From contig NZ_FNHG01000001.1 of the NCBI RefSeq assembly GCF_900103475.1, positions 248,001 through 312,000 on the forward strand: a DNA stretch of 64,000 nt. The letters are read 5' to 3'. Shown one piece after another: positions 42,613 through 51,566 of this stretch. Each line of letters starts with the position of its first letter. Position 1 is the stretch's first letter. Made by a program: the position numbers and the translations under genes. Below the pieces are notes generated by a model. It saw only the letters and a list, made by a program, of their open reading frames with translations, was not told the DNA's origin and made no database searches. This DNA comes from Maricaulis salignorans. GTDB lineage: Bacteria; Pseudomonadota; Alphaproteobacteria; Caulobacterales; Maricaulaceae.

Positions 42613-45000
42613 ATGAGAAAATTTGCACATGAATTCGCTGGCCGGTCGACCATTATGGCCGTGTTGCTGGGCACAACGGCCCTGGCGGGCGGAGCCTTTA
42701 CGCCGGCCTACGCGCAGGACGAGCAAGCCGACAGCCGGCGCGAAACTATCACCGTGACGGCGACGCGCCGTGAAGAGAGCGTTTCGGACGTTCCCTACAA
42801 TATTTCCGCCGTCGGCGGTGGTGATATCGAGCGCGGCAATATCATTGATGAGGCCGAGCTTCTTCGCTCCATTCCGGGTATCGCCGTCGTTGATCGGGGC
42901 GCCCGCAATTCGGGTACGCTGAACGCTGCGCGTATCCGTGGCCTTGCCGTTGATGGTAACGGCCTGGGCGACTACGCCGTGTCGTCAGTGGCCTCGGTCT
43001 CGACCTATATCAACGACACGCCGGTCTTCGCCGGTTTCACGCTGCGTGATCTTGATCGCGTTGAAGTCCTGCGCGGCCCGCAAGGCACATTGTACGGCTC
43101 CGGTTCGTTGGGCGGCACGATCCGCTACATCACGCGCGACCCCGATTTCGGCGAAGTAAATGGCTATATCAGTGGCACGACTTCGAATGTTGAAGGCTCC
43201 GAGGACTGGGGCTATGGCCTCGACGGCGTGCTCAACGTCCCGCTCGGCGAGCGGGCCGCACTGCGCCTGGTCGGTAGCTTCGGCGATTATCCGGGCATCA
43301 CCGACTATGTGAATGTCTATGAGCTGGACGGCAATGGCGTGCCGGTTGCGCCTGGCGGGGTCCTCGATCCGGCCGCCTCCTATCGCTCTGTTGAGGATGC
43401 CGACACAGTCGAAACCTGGATGGGCCGGGCGACTTTCCTGTGGGAGCCAACCGATACCTTCTCCCTGCGTCTGGTGCATGCGCGGCAGTCCGACGATGTC
43501 GGTGGACGCCGGCAGCAGACTGTCGGTGTTGACGGTTTCGGCAATGCCTATGGCGATTACGAAAACGGGTCGATCCAGCTCGAGCCATCCTCGCGCGACA
43601 TCAATATGAGCTCGCTCGAGATGGAGATGGATCTGGGTTTTGCGACCCTGACCTCATCGACGTCGCACTATGATCACAATGGCGATAGTGCCAGCGAAAA
43701 CACGGGCTTCTATGCTCAGGCGGGTTGGCTCGGGCTTTATTATAACTACCCGCGTCCAATGGCGACCGCGATCCGGACCTATGCCGATGAGGCAGTGGTG
43801 CAGGAAATCCGCCTGGTGACCGATGATGGTGGCAATTTCGACTATGTCGTTGGCGGCTTCTACCGGCAGCAGCAAATGGAATCGACGCAGCAAAGCTATC
43901 TGGTCGGCTTCAAGCAGTGGTGGGACGCCTGGATTCCCTTCGCCGCGGGTGCGGTCACGGGCGATCAGGACTGGGATTATCGCCGGATCGAGAATTTCAC
44001 CGAAACGGCTCTGTTCGGTGAACTGACCTGGCATGCCAGCGACGATCTCGATCTGACCCTCGGCGCGCGCTACTTCAACAATGAGTCGGACAATGACACC
44101 TTCATGGCCTTGCCGCTCTGGGCGGGGCTCTTCCCGGAAGTGAATGCCGACCTGTCATCGTCCGAGAATGATGTCTTGTTCAAGTTCAACATGGCTTGGC
44201 GTTTCTCCGATGAGGACATGCTCTACGGCACGATTTCCGAGGGTTATCGCCGCGGTGGATCAAATGCCGTTCCGCTCACTGGCGTCTTCGCCGAGGATCC
44301 GCGCTGGCAGTTCTACACCTCCGATTCCGTGGTCAATTACGAGATTGGCTTCAAGGGTGATCGCGGCGATTTCCGCTATGATGTCAGCGTCTTTTACGTC
44401 GACTGGACTGACCCGCAGTTTAACACCGCCTCGACGTGGTGGGGTTTCTTCGCGGTGCAGAATGCCAGCGAGGCCAGCTCGATGGGCCTGGAAGCATCGA
44501 TCGACGGCTTCATCGGCAATGATTGGCACTACTCGCTGGGCTATGCCTATATCAATGCCGAGCTCGGGGCAGACTTCCATGCGCCGGACCGCCCGGCGCC
44601 AGCGGCCCCGATAGCCCTTGAGGGCGCCATGCTCCCGGGGACGCCGGAGCATCAGCTCAACTGGTCGCTTGATTACACGACACAGCTGGCGAACTGGTCG
44701 TCCTTCACCCGTCTGGATGGCTATTACCAGTCGGAAACGACCAATGCGGTCAGCACGTCGCCGACCTTCAATGTGCCGATCGACGGGTTCTCGATCTGGA
44801 ATCTGACGACGACCTTCTCGCGTGATGCGGTGGATCTGTCTTTCTGGGTGAAGAACATCACCAATGAGGAAGGCATCACCGGCATCTTCACCGAGGCCTA
44901 TATGGGAACGGCTCCGGCTGAGGGTTATTTCGGTAATGCCAACAAGCAGATGATCTCACTGCCCAGAACGATTGGCGCGACGCTGCGCTATAACTTCTGA
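42613..45000 (+). CDS. TonB-dependent outer-membrane receptor
   Basis: The 795-residue receptor has a signal peptide ending TPAYAQ, a TonB-box-like ETITVTATR, a plug domain (VPYNISAVGGGDIER, then VEVLRGPQGTLYGSGSLGGTIRYITRDP) and a 22-stranded-type barrel ending TLRYNF. The plug-barrel motif is complete. The ligand is unknown; many alphaproteobacterial receptors of this style take up sugars, peptides or aromatic compounds rather than siderophores. It lies between the hydrolase and a TPR-sulfotransferase gene that starts 17 bases after it, an adjacency seen repeatedly in Caulobacterales and sphingomonads from general knowledge. Confidence 0.93.
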   Translation: MRKFAHEFAGRSTIMAVLLGTTALAGGAFTPAYAQDEQADSRRETITVTATRREESVSDVPYNISAVGGGDIERGNIIDEAELLRSIPGIAVVDRGARNSGTLNAARIRGLAVDGNGLGDYAVSSVASVSTYINDTPVFAGFTLRDLDRVEVLRGPQGTLYGSGSLGGTIRYITRDPDFGEVNGYISGTTSNVEGSEDWGYGLDGVLNVPLGERAALRLVGSFGDYPGITDYVNVYELDGNGVPVAPGGVLDPAASYRSVEDADTVETWMGRATFLWEPTDTFSLRLVHARQSDDVGGRRQQTVGVDGFGNAYGDYENGSIQLEPSSRDINMSSLEMEMDLGFATLTSSTSHYDHNGDSASENTGFYAQAGWLGLYYNYPRPMATAIRTYADEAVVQEIRLVTDDGGNFDYVVGGFYRQQQMESTQQSYLVGFKQWWDAWIPFAAGAVTGDQDWDYRRIENFTETALFGELTWHASDDLDLTLGARYFNNESDNDTFMALPLWAGLFPEVNADLSSSENDVLFKFNMAWRFSDEDMLYGTISEGYRRGGSNAVPLTGVFAEDPRWQFYTSDSVVNYEIGFKGDRGDFRYDVSVFYVDWTDPQFNTASTWWGFFAVQNASEASSMGLEASIDGFIGNDWHYSLGYAYINAELGADFHAPDRPAPAAPIALEGAMLPGTPEHQLNWSLDYTTQLANWSSFTRLDGYYQSETTNAVSTSPTFNVPIDGFSIWNLTTTFSRDAVDLSFWVKNITNEEGITGIFTEAYMGTAPAEGYFGNANKQMISLPRTIGATLRYNF

Positions 45001-45017
45001 TCGGATAGGATGACGGG

Positions 45018-46622
45018 GTGGCCGACCGAGACGGTCACCCCGTCGCTGCTTCCATGGATAGTCTGATCGCCAATCCCGCACCCAAGACCCGAATGGCCGA
45101 GATCGACCGCGCCCTGCGTGCCCGGCAGCTCGGGCCGGCGCGGTCCATGCTCACGGCGCTGCTGCGTGACGAGCCGGGATATGTCGAGGCCTGGATTGCG
45201 GCCGCGCGGCTGGAACAGATGGGCGGTGACCATGCCGCCATGCGCCAGCATTTGTCGCAAGCGCTTGTACTGGCGCCCAATTCCCCCCTCGTTCGCCTGC
45301 TCGATGTTGAGGCCCTGGTGCATCTTGGAGCGATCCGGGAGGCTATGGATAATCTGGGTGTGATGGAGGCCGAGGCGGGTCAGGATTCGGCCTGGATGAG
45401 CCGGCTCAGTGAGTCCTATACCCAGTGCGGAGCCTTCGAGGCGGCGGAGCGGTGTGCGCGGCAGGCGGTGGCGCTTGATCCGGAGCAGCCGGCGATCCGG
45501 TATAATTTTGCCTCGAGCTTGATCGCGACCGGCAAGCTTGAAGAATCCGAACGTGAATTCAATCAATTACTGGCCCGGACGCCGCATGATTATGACGCGT
45601 ATTACAACCGCGCGACGCTGCGAAAGCAGACGGTGGAGGATAATCATCTCGCCGAGATCCAGCGCATGCTCAAGGCGCCGAAACGGACCCGGCTGGGCGA
45701 GGTTCAGTTGAACTATGCCCTTGCTTTGGAACTGGAAAATCTCGGTCAGTTTGAGGAAAGCTTTGTCGCGCTGAAGCGGGGCGCCGAGGCCCGGCGGGCG
45801 ATGATGGCCTATCGGGTCGAGGGCGATGTCGCGACAATGGCGCGGATTGCCGAGGTTTTTGATGCCGGGTTTTTCGCCCGGCAACGCCCGTGCGATAATG
45901 CCCAAAGCCCTGTTTTCGTACTGGGTTTGCCGCGAAGTGGCACAACCCTGGTCGACCGGATTCTCAGCGCCCATCCCTTGATCGAAAGCTTGGGCGAGCT
46001 CAATGACTGGCCGCTGGCGCTGACCGGTCTGACCCGTGGCAGCCGCGATAAATCGGACATGGTTTCAAGGTCTGGCGCCCTGGACATGCGCAAGCTTGCT
46101 GCTGACTACCTGTTACGCGTCAGCGAGCGTCGGGCTGACCTGCCATTCTTCATCGACAAGGCCCCGGCTAATTTTCTCTATATTGGTCTGATCGCCGCGG
46201 CGCTGCCGAATGCGCGCATCATCCACCTCAATCGCGATCCGATGGACAATGCCCTGGGGATGTACAAGGCGCTTTTCCGGATGGGTTATCCCTTCTCCTA
46301 CGACTTCTCGGATCTGGCCCAATACATGCGCGCCAAGGACCGGTTGATGGATCACTGGCGCCGCGTGCTGCCGGGTCGGATCCTCGATGTGAATTACGAG
46401 GACATCATCACCGACCAGGAGGGCGAGACGCGTCGCCTGCTGGATCATGTCGGTGTCGACTGGGACCCGGCCTGTCTCGACTTCCACAAGAATGCGAGCC
46501 CGACAGCGACGGCGAGCGCGGCACAGGTGCGCCAGCCGCTGTATGGCAGCGCGGTGGGGCGCTGGCGCCGCTATGAGCGCGAACTGGCGCCGCTGGCCGA
46601 GATGCTTGGAGTGACATCATGA
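45018..46622 (+). CDS. TPR-containing sulfotransferase family protein
   Basis: The 534-residue protein has N-terminal tetratricopeptide repeats (about residues 20-230; ARSMLTALLRDEPGYVEAW is one unit) and a C-terminal sulfotransferase domain with the PAPS loop VFVLGLPRSGTTLVDRILSAHP at about residue 300 and HLNRDPMDNALGMYKALF. GTG 45018 follows AGGA; ATG 45054 is an alternative. It could sulfate a peptide, lipid or small molecule. Why this gene type so often follows TonB receptors is not established. It overlaps the serine hydrolase gene by 4 bases. Confidence 0.88.
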   Translation: MADRDGHPVAASMDSLIANPAPKTRMAEIDRALRARQLGPARSMLTALLRDEPGYVEAWIAAARLEQMGGDHAAMRQHLSQALVLAPNSPLVRLLDVEALVHLGAIREAMDNLGVMEAEAGQDSAWMSRLSESYTQCGAFEAAERCARQAVALDPEQPAIRYNFASSLIATGKLEESEREFNQLLARTPHDYDAYYNRATLRKQTVEDNHLAEIQRMLKAPKRTRLGEVQLNYALALELENLGQFEESFVALKRGAEARRAMMAYRVEGDVATMARIAEVFDAGFFARQRPCDNAQSPVFVLGLPRSGTTLVDRILSAHPLIESLGELNDWPLALTGLTRGSRDKSDMVSRSGALDMRKLAADYLLRVSERRADLPFFIDKAPANFLYIGLIAAALPNARIIHLNRDPMDNALGMYKALFRMGYPFSYDFSDLAQYMRAKDRLMDHWRRVLPGRILDVNYEDIITDQEGETRRLLDHVGVDWDPACLDFHKNASPTATASAAQVRQPLYGSAVGRWRRYERELAPLAEMLGVTS

Positions 46623-48790
46623 TACGGACCGCGATTGTGACCCTGGGGCTGCTGGCCGGGCTGAATGCGCCGGCCATGGCCCAGACCCTGATGTCCGAGG
46701 ACTTCCAGGACGGCAATGCTGAGGGCTGGCGCGGCGATGCCGGGCGGGGCGAGATCCGGATCACGGAGTATGCGGGCAATTTCTCGCTGCGGCTGCAGCG
46801 CAATGCCTGGGTTGCGGCGGCGGTGCAGATCCCGGCCGGGCAGGCGATCCGGATCTCCGCCGACTTCGCCGCCGAAGGGCTGGAGGGCGATGATGCCTGC
46901 CAGCTCGAAACCAGTTTCGACGGCCAGGACTGGACCGGGATCGGCCGTATTGAAGACGGGCAGGATGACGGCGTCACCCTGACATCAGTCGGCGGCGACC
47001 TGCCGGCGGCAGAGATGGAGCGCGCCATGCTGGTGCGCCTGCGCGCTGCGGGCAATGCAGCCAATGACACATGCTGGGTGGATAATATTCGCGTCACCGG
47101 ACAAACCCCGCTCGCGGCGCTGACACCGGCGCTGGCGGCGCAGACCCTGTTCGCGGTGGCACCGCTGTCAGGGCCCTATTCGACGTCCGCTTTCGCGGCG
47201 CCGGACGACGTGGCGTCCTCATCGGCGAGCCTCAATGGGCGGCTGGTGCTGGCGACGGCCCACCGCGCCGACCGGTTCGCGCTCTTGCTTGATGAATTCG
47301 ACGCCGCATCGCGCGCCGACCGGCTTGACGAATTGCCTGCCTTCGCGATCGACCTGCTCAGTGACGGGCAGGACCTGATCCCGGTTCAGCGCGGGCCGCA
47401 GCAAGGTGATCATCCGGAGTGGGAATGGATTTTCCAGCCGGGCCGGATCTGGGATGGTGGTGATGGCGAGGGCTGGATGCGCGCAGCCCTGCCGGTGGCG
47501 CTGCAGGAACGCAATGCCAATTGCGTCCAGAACGGGTTGATGAGTTTCCTGTATCGCGAGAGTGGCGAGATCTCGCAGGCGGTTGTGCAGTTCGGTGCCC
47601 AGACCTGCGCCTACCTGCAGTTCGATCTTCTGGCGCGTCTGCCCGTCAGCTTCGAGCCGGGTGAAGCCGCTGCTGTCGTCGCGGGGGCTGTACGACAGGC
47701 CTGGCGCAGCGAGCGCGCGGCGCGCCTGCCGCGTTCGCCGCTTGGTGATCTGGCGCTGGCCCATCCCCAGGTCGACCTCGCCGAAATCGGCTCGCCGCTT
47801 GAAGTGACACCGGAAAACATGACCGCCTTTGCCCTGGTTGCCGATGGCCGTTTCTTTGCGGGCGACTGCCCGACTCGTCAGGGGCCGGACCCGTATTGCG
47901 ATGTGACGCCCTTGCCCTCCTATTCCGTGGCGAAGTCCGTGGTTGGCGGGATTGGCCTGATGCGGCTGGAGCAGCTCTATCCGGGGGCGCGTCAGGCGCT
48001 GATCGCTGATTATGTGCCGCAATGCACGGCCGCGCGCTGGGGTGATGTCACCTTCGAACAGGCGCTCGACATGGCGACCGGGAATTATACCTCGGACGTC
48101 TATGATCTCGACGAGGCCTCGGCCCCGACCTGGGATTTCCTGACGGTCGAAACCCATGCCGAAAAAGTCGCGCGCGCCTGTGCCATGCACCCCCGCCAGG
48201 CCGAGCCCGGCAGCACATGGGTTTATCACACCACCGACACTTATCTGCTCGGCACCGCCATGCAGGCCTATCTGCGCCAGCAGAGCGGCGTGGCCGATGC
48301 CGATGTCTACGACACGCTGCTGGTGCCGATCTGGCAGGCGCTGTCGCTTTCGCCGCTGGCGATGCAGACCCGCCGCACCCGCGATGCCGAGGCCCAGGCC
48401 TTCACCGGCTGGGGTCTGACCCTGTCGGCGGATGACATGGCCCGGATGGCGCTCTTTCTTCAGGCCGACGGCGTGATTGATGGCGAGGCCTGGCTCGACC
48501 AGGGCCTGCTCGCCGCCGCCCTGCAACGCAATCCCGATGATCGCGGCCTGCCGTCGATCGAGGACAATCTGCGTTATCGGGCCGGTTTCTGGGCCTATAA
48601 TGCGGGCCATTATCTCGGCTGTGACCATGATGTCTGGATCCCGACCATGTCGGGCTATGGCGGCATATCCGTCACCCTGATCCCCAATGGTCATGTCTAT
48701 CTCTATGCCAGTGACGGGCGCGAATTCTCCTGGCGCCGGGCCGTGGCCCAATCGAATGCCATCCAACCCTTTTGTGAGGCCGTGCCATGA
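46619..48790 (+). CDS. Exported serine hydrolase, beta-lactamase/DD-peptidase fold
   Basis: The 723-residue protein has a signal peptide ending APAMAQ (about residue 22). Residues 23-165 look like a carbohydrate-binding-type beta sandwich (SEDFQDGNAEGWRGDAGRG to CWVDNIRVTG). The catalytic domain from about 380 has the Ser-x-x-Lys motif in PSYSVAKSVVGGIG and a tyrosine motif VYHTTDTYLLG, as in class C beta-lactamase relatives and esterases. It probably acts in the periplasm on an ester, amide or peptide that arrives through the TonB receptor. It overlaps the sulfotransferase and MFS genes by 4 bases on each side, so all three are coupled. Confidence 0.86.
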   Translation: MIRTAIVTLGLLAGLNAPAMAQTLMSEDFQDGNAEGWRGDAGRGEIRITEYAGNFSLRLQRNAWVAAAVQIPAGQAIRISADFAAEGLEGDDACQLETSFDGQDWTGIGRIEDGQDDGVTLTSVGGDLPAAEMERAMLVRLRAAGNAANDTCWVDNIRVTGQTPLAALTPALAAQTLFAVAPLSGPYSTSAFAAPDDVASSSASLNGRLVLATAHRADRFALLLDEFDAASRADRLDELPAFAIDLLSDGQDLIPVQRGPQQGDHPEWEWIFQPGRIWDGGDGEGWMRAALPVALQERNANCVQNGLMSFLYRESGEISQAVVQFGAQTCAYLQFDLLARLPVSFEPGEAAAVVAGAVRQAWRSERAARLPRSPLGDLALAHPQVDLAEIGSPLEVTPENMTAFALVADGRFFAGDCPTRQGPDPYCDVTPLPSYSVAKSVVGGIGLMRLEQLYPGARQALIADYVPQCTAARWGDVTFEQALDMATGNYTSDVYDLDEASAPTWDFLTVETHAEKVARACAMHPRQAEPGSTWVYHTTDTYLLGTAMQAYLRQQSGVADADVYDTLLVPIWQALSLSPLAMQTRRTRDAEAQAFTGWGLTLSADDMARMALFLQADGVIDGEAWLDQGLLAAALQRNPDDRGLPSIEDNLRYRAGFWAYNAGHYLGCDHDVWIPTMSGYGGISVTLIPNGHVYLYASDGREFSWRRAVAQSNAIQPFCEAVP

Positions 48791-49983
48791 GTGAAGCCAA
48801 TGAAGCCGTCACCGGGCCGCGCGGTCTGCCCAAGGCGCCCCCCAACGGGCTGATCGCCGCCGTCATGCTGGCATTCCTCGCCACAGCCGGCCTGTTCTAC
48901 GTCAATATCATGGCCGCCATCGTCGATGGCCTGGTCAGCGGGCTGGGCTTTACCGAAGGCCAGGCCGGACAGATTGGCTCGGTCAATATCTATGGCGCCG
49001 CTGCCGGTGCGCTGCTCTCGGTCTTCCTGGTCAAACGCCTGCCCTGGAAAGCGCTGGCGCTGGGCTGCCTGATCGTGTTGATCGCGATCGATCTCGCCTC
49101 GATCAGCATTGCCAGTTATGACGTCATGTTCCCGGTGCGCCTGATCCATGGCGTTTTCGGCGGCGTGCTCACGGGAACCGGTTTTGCCGTCATCGCCCGC
49201 ACCGCCAATCCCGACCGCAGTTTCGGCATGTTGCTCTTCGTACAATTCGGTCTCGGCGGTCTGGCGGTGATGGTCTTGCCACCCCTGGCGCCGCTCTACG
49301 GCACCCAGGCGCTGTTTATCGCCCTGGCCCTGTTCAGTGCTGTCACCCTGGCCATGCTGCCCTTCCTCTCGGCCTATCCGGCCCGGATCAAGGACCCCGC
49401 CGCCGACGGCAAGGTGCAATGGACGCCGCTTCTGTTGACCCTGCTGGCGATTTTCCTGTTCCAGGCCGCCAATATGGGCCTGCTCGCCTATATCATCCGG
49501 CTTGGCCTCGATTACGGGCTTGAGCGCGGCTATGTCTCGCTGGCGCTCGGGCTGGCGACCTGGGTCGCCCTGGCCGGGCCTCTACTGGTGATGGTGTTCG
49601 GCCTGCGTTTCGGGCGTTTGCGTCTGCTGGCGGCCGCGATGGCGCTGACCCTCGTGGGGACCGCCATCTTCCATTACAGCGGCAGCCCGATCGCCTATAT
49701 GGTCGCCAATTGCGGCACCGGCATCACCTGGGGATTTGTCATCGCCTATCTGCTCGGCATGACGGCCGAGTTCGACAAGGCGGGCCAGGCCTCGGCCTTT
49801 GGCGGATTCATCTCCAAGCTCGGACTGGCCTCCGGCCCCATGGTCGCCGGCTGGGCGCTCTCGACCGATGGCGGTTTCCCCGGCCTGATCAATCTGGCCC
49901 TGATCGGGCTGGGCGTGAGCGGTCTGGTCATGCTGTTGCCGGCGCGAATACTCGATCGCAAGCGCGCCGAGGCCACCCTCTGA
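48787..49983 (+). CDS. Major facilitator superfamily transporter
   Basis: The 398-residue protein has twelve hydrophobic segments. The loop-2 region is degenerate (LVKRLPWKALALG), and the RTANPDRSFGMLLFVQFGLGG stretch lies in the fifth segment area. No substrate can be inferred from sequence. Context suggests import of the compound or fragment handled by the serine hydrolase before cytoplasmic breakdown by the C-N hydrolase and GabT/GabD. It starts inside the hydrolase stop (ATGA). Confidence 0.85.
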   Translation: MSEANEAVTGPRGLPKAPPNGLIAAVMLAFLATAGLFYVNIMAAIVDGLVSGLGFTEGQAGQIGSVNIYGAAAGALLSVFLVKRLPWKALALGCLIVLIAIDLASISIASYDVMFPVRLIHGVFGGVLTGTGFAVIARTANPDRSFGMLLFVQFGLGGLAVMVLPPLAPLYGTQALFIALALFSAVTLAMLPFLSAYPARIKDPAADGKVQWTPLLLTLLAIFLFQAANMGLLAYIIRLGLDYGLERGYVSLALGLATWVALAGPLLVMVFGLRFGRLRLLAAAMALTLVGTAIFHYSGSPIAYMVANCGTGITWGFVIAYLLGMTAEFDKAGQASAFGGFISKLGLASGPMVAGWALSTDGGFPGLINLALIGLGVSGLVMLLPARILDRKRAEATL

Positions 49984-49984
49984 T

Positions 49985-50050
49985 CTGGTTCGATCCGCTG
50001 GCCCAAACTGGCCCTATGGCGGCCGGCACGAAGCCGTAAACTGGCCCCGG
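49985..50050 (+). promoter_or_regulatory. CTGG-type direct repeats before gabD, candidate MocR operator
   Basis: CTGGTTCGAT (49985), CTGGCCCAAA (49998), CTGGCCCTAT (50008) and CTGGCCCCGG (50041) lie in the 105-base gap before gabD, with starts 13, 10 and 33 bases apart. AACTGGCCC(C/T)AT is shared with the array at 41504. The repeats suggest that gabDT has its own MocR-controlled promoter within the cluster. Confidence 0.65.
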
Positions 50051-50088
50051 ATTTCATTTGACGCCTTATCATGTCGAGAGGGACTGCC

Positions 50089-51546
50089 ATGTTGGCCACA
50101 CTACCGGCTTGCCCAACCCAGGCTTATATCGGCGGCCATTGGTGCGACGCGGAGGATGGACGCCGTTTCGACGTCACCAATCCGGCGACCGGTGCCGTCA
50201 TCGCTTCAGTCGCCGATTGCGGCGTCACCGAGACGCGCGCCGCGATTGCCGCGGCCAAGGCGGCGCAGGCCGGCTGGGCGGCCTTGCCGGCTGGTCCGCG
50301 CGGCGCGATCCTGCGGCGCTGGCGCGATCTGATGGTCGAGCGCGCCGACGAACTGGCCCTGATCCTGACCCGAGAGAATGGCAAACCGCTCACCGAGGCG
50401 CGCGGCGAAATCCTTTATGGCGCCTCCTATCTGGAATGGTTCGCCGAGGAAGCGAAGCGTATCTATGGCGAAATCATTCCCTCTGCCTCGGCCAATAATC
50501 GCATTCTTGTGACCAAACAGCCGGTCGGGGTCTGTGCCGCGATCACGCCGTGGAATTTTCCCAATGCGATGCTGATGCGCAAGGCCGCCGCGGCGCTCGC
50601 CGCCGGTTGCACCATGGTCGCCAAACCAGCCGCCGAGACCCCGCTCTCGGCGCTGATCGCGGCCCAACTCGGCATTGAGGCCGGTGTACCCGCCGGTGTG
50701 TTCAATATCGTCACCTCGACGCGGGCCGCCGAGGTTGGCGGTGAGCTGACCGCCAGCCCGGACGTGCGCAAGATCACCTTCACCGGCTCGACCGCTGTTG
50801 GCCGCCTGCTATTGCAGCAATCGGCTGCGACGGTGAAAAAGGCGTCGATGGAGCTCGGCGGCAATGCGCCCTTCATCGTGTTTGACGATGCCGATCTCGA
50901 TGCGGCGATCGAGGGCGCGATGGCGTCGAAATTTCGCAATGCCGGCCAGACCTGCGTTTGCGCCAACCGGATGTTCGTCCAGTCGGGCATCATGCCGGAA
51001 TTCGCCAGGCGGCTGGCTGCGCGCGTTGCGGCCCTCAAAGTCGGCGATGGTGAGATGGCGGGCTGCGAAGTCGGCCCGTTGATCAATGAGGCCGGCTTTG
51101 CCAAGACCGAGCGCCTTGTCGCCGAGGCCCGGGAGGCGGGCGCCAGGGTCCTGGCCGGCGGTGCCAGGCACGCCGCTGGCGAGCTGTTCTACCAGCCGAC
51201 CGTGATCGAAGGCGTCACGCCGGAGATGAGCGTCGCCCAGGAAGAGATTTTCGGACCGGTCGCGCCATTGATCGGCTTTAAGACCGAGGCCGAGGTGATC
51301 GCCCTGGCCAATGACACGATTTACGGCCTCGCCGCCTATCTCTTCACCCGTGATCTCGGCCGCGCCTGGCGCGTCGGTGAGGCGCTGGAATACGGCATGG
51401 TCGGTATCAATGAGGGCATCATGTCCTCGGCCGCCGCGCCGTTCGGCGGCGTCAAGCAATCGGGCTTTGGCCGCGAAGGTTCGCGCCAGGGTCTCGAGGA
51501 TTATCTCGACACCAAATACATGTTGATGGGAGGCCTGTCGGCCTGA
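50089..51546 (+). CDS. gabD: NAD(P)-dependent succinate-semialdehyde dehydrogenase
   Basis: The 485-residue aldehyde dehydrogenase has the GabD-type sequence ITPWNFPNAMLMRKAAAALAAG, FTGSTAVGR, the catalytic Glu in MELGGNAPFIVF and the catalytic Cys in NAGQTCVCANR. It oxidises succinate semialdehyde to succinate. ATG 50089 follows AGAGGGA; the frame opens at 50071 without a good ribosome site. It is paired with gabT, 20 bases on. Related semialdehydes (glutarate, malonate) cannot be excluded. Confidence 0.92.
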   Translation: MLATLPACPTQAYIGGHWCDAEDGRRFDVTNPATGAVIASVADCGVTETRAAIAAAKAAQAGWAALPAGPRGAILRRWRDLMVERADELALILTRENGKPLTEARGEILYGASYLEWFAEEAKRIYGEIIPSASANNRILVTKQPVGVCAAITPWNFPNAMLMRKAAAALAAGCTMVAKPAAETPLSALIAAQLGIEAGVPAGVFNIVTSTRAAEVGGELTASPDVRKITFTGSTAVGRLLLQQSAATVKKASMELGGNAPFIVFDDADLDAAIEGAMASKFRNAGQTCVCANRMFVQSGIMPEFARRLAARVAALKVGDGEMAGCEVGPLINEAGFAKTERLVAEAREAGARVLAGGARHAAGELFYQPTVIEGVTPEMSVAQEEIFGPVAPLIGFKTEAEVIALANDTIYGLAAYLFTRDLGRAWRVGEALEYGMVGINEGIMSSAAAPFGGVKQSGFGREGSRQGLEDYLDTKYMLMGGLSA

Positions 51547-51566
51547 GCGCCGGGGGAGATCAGACA

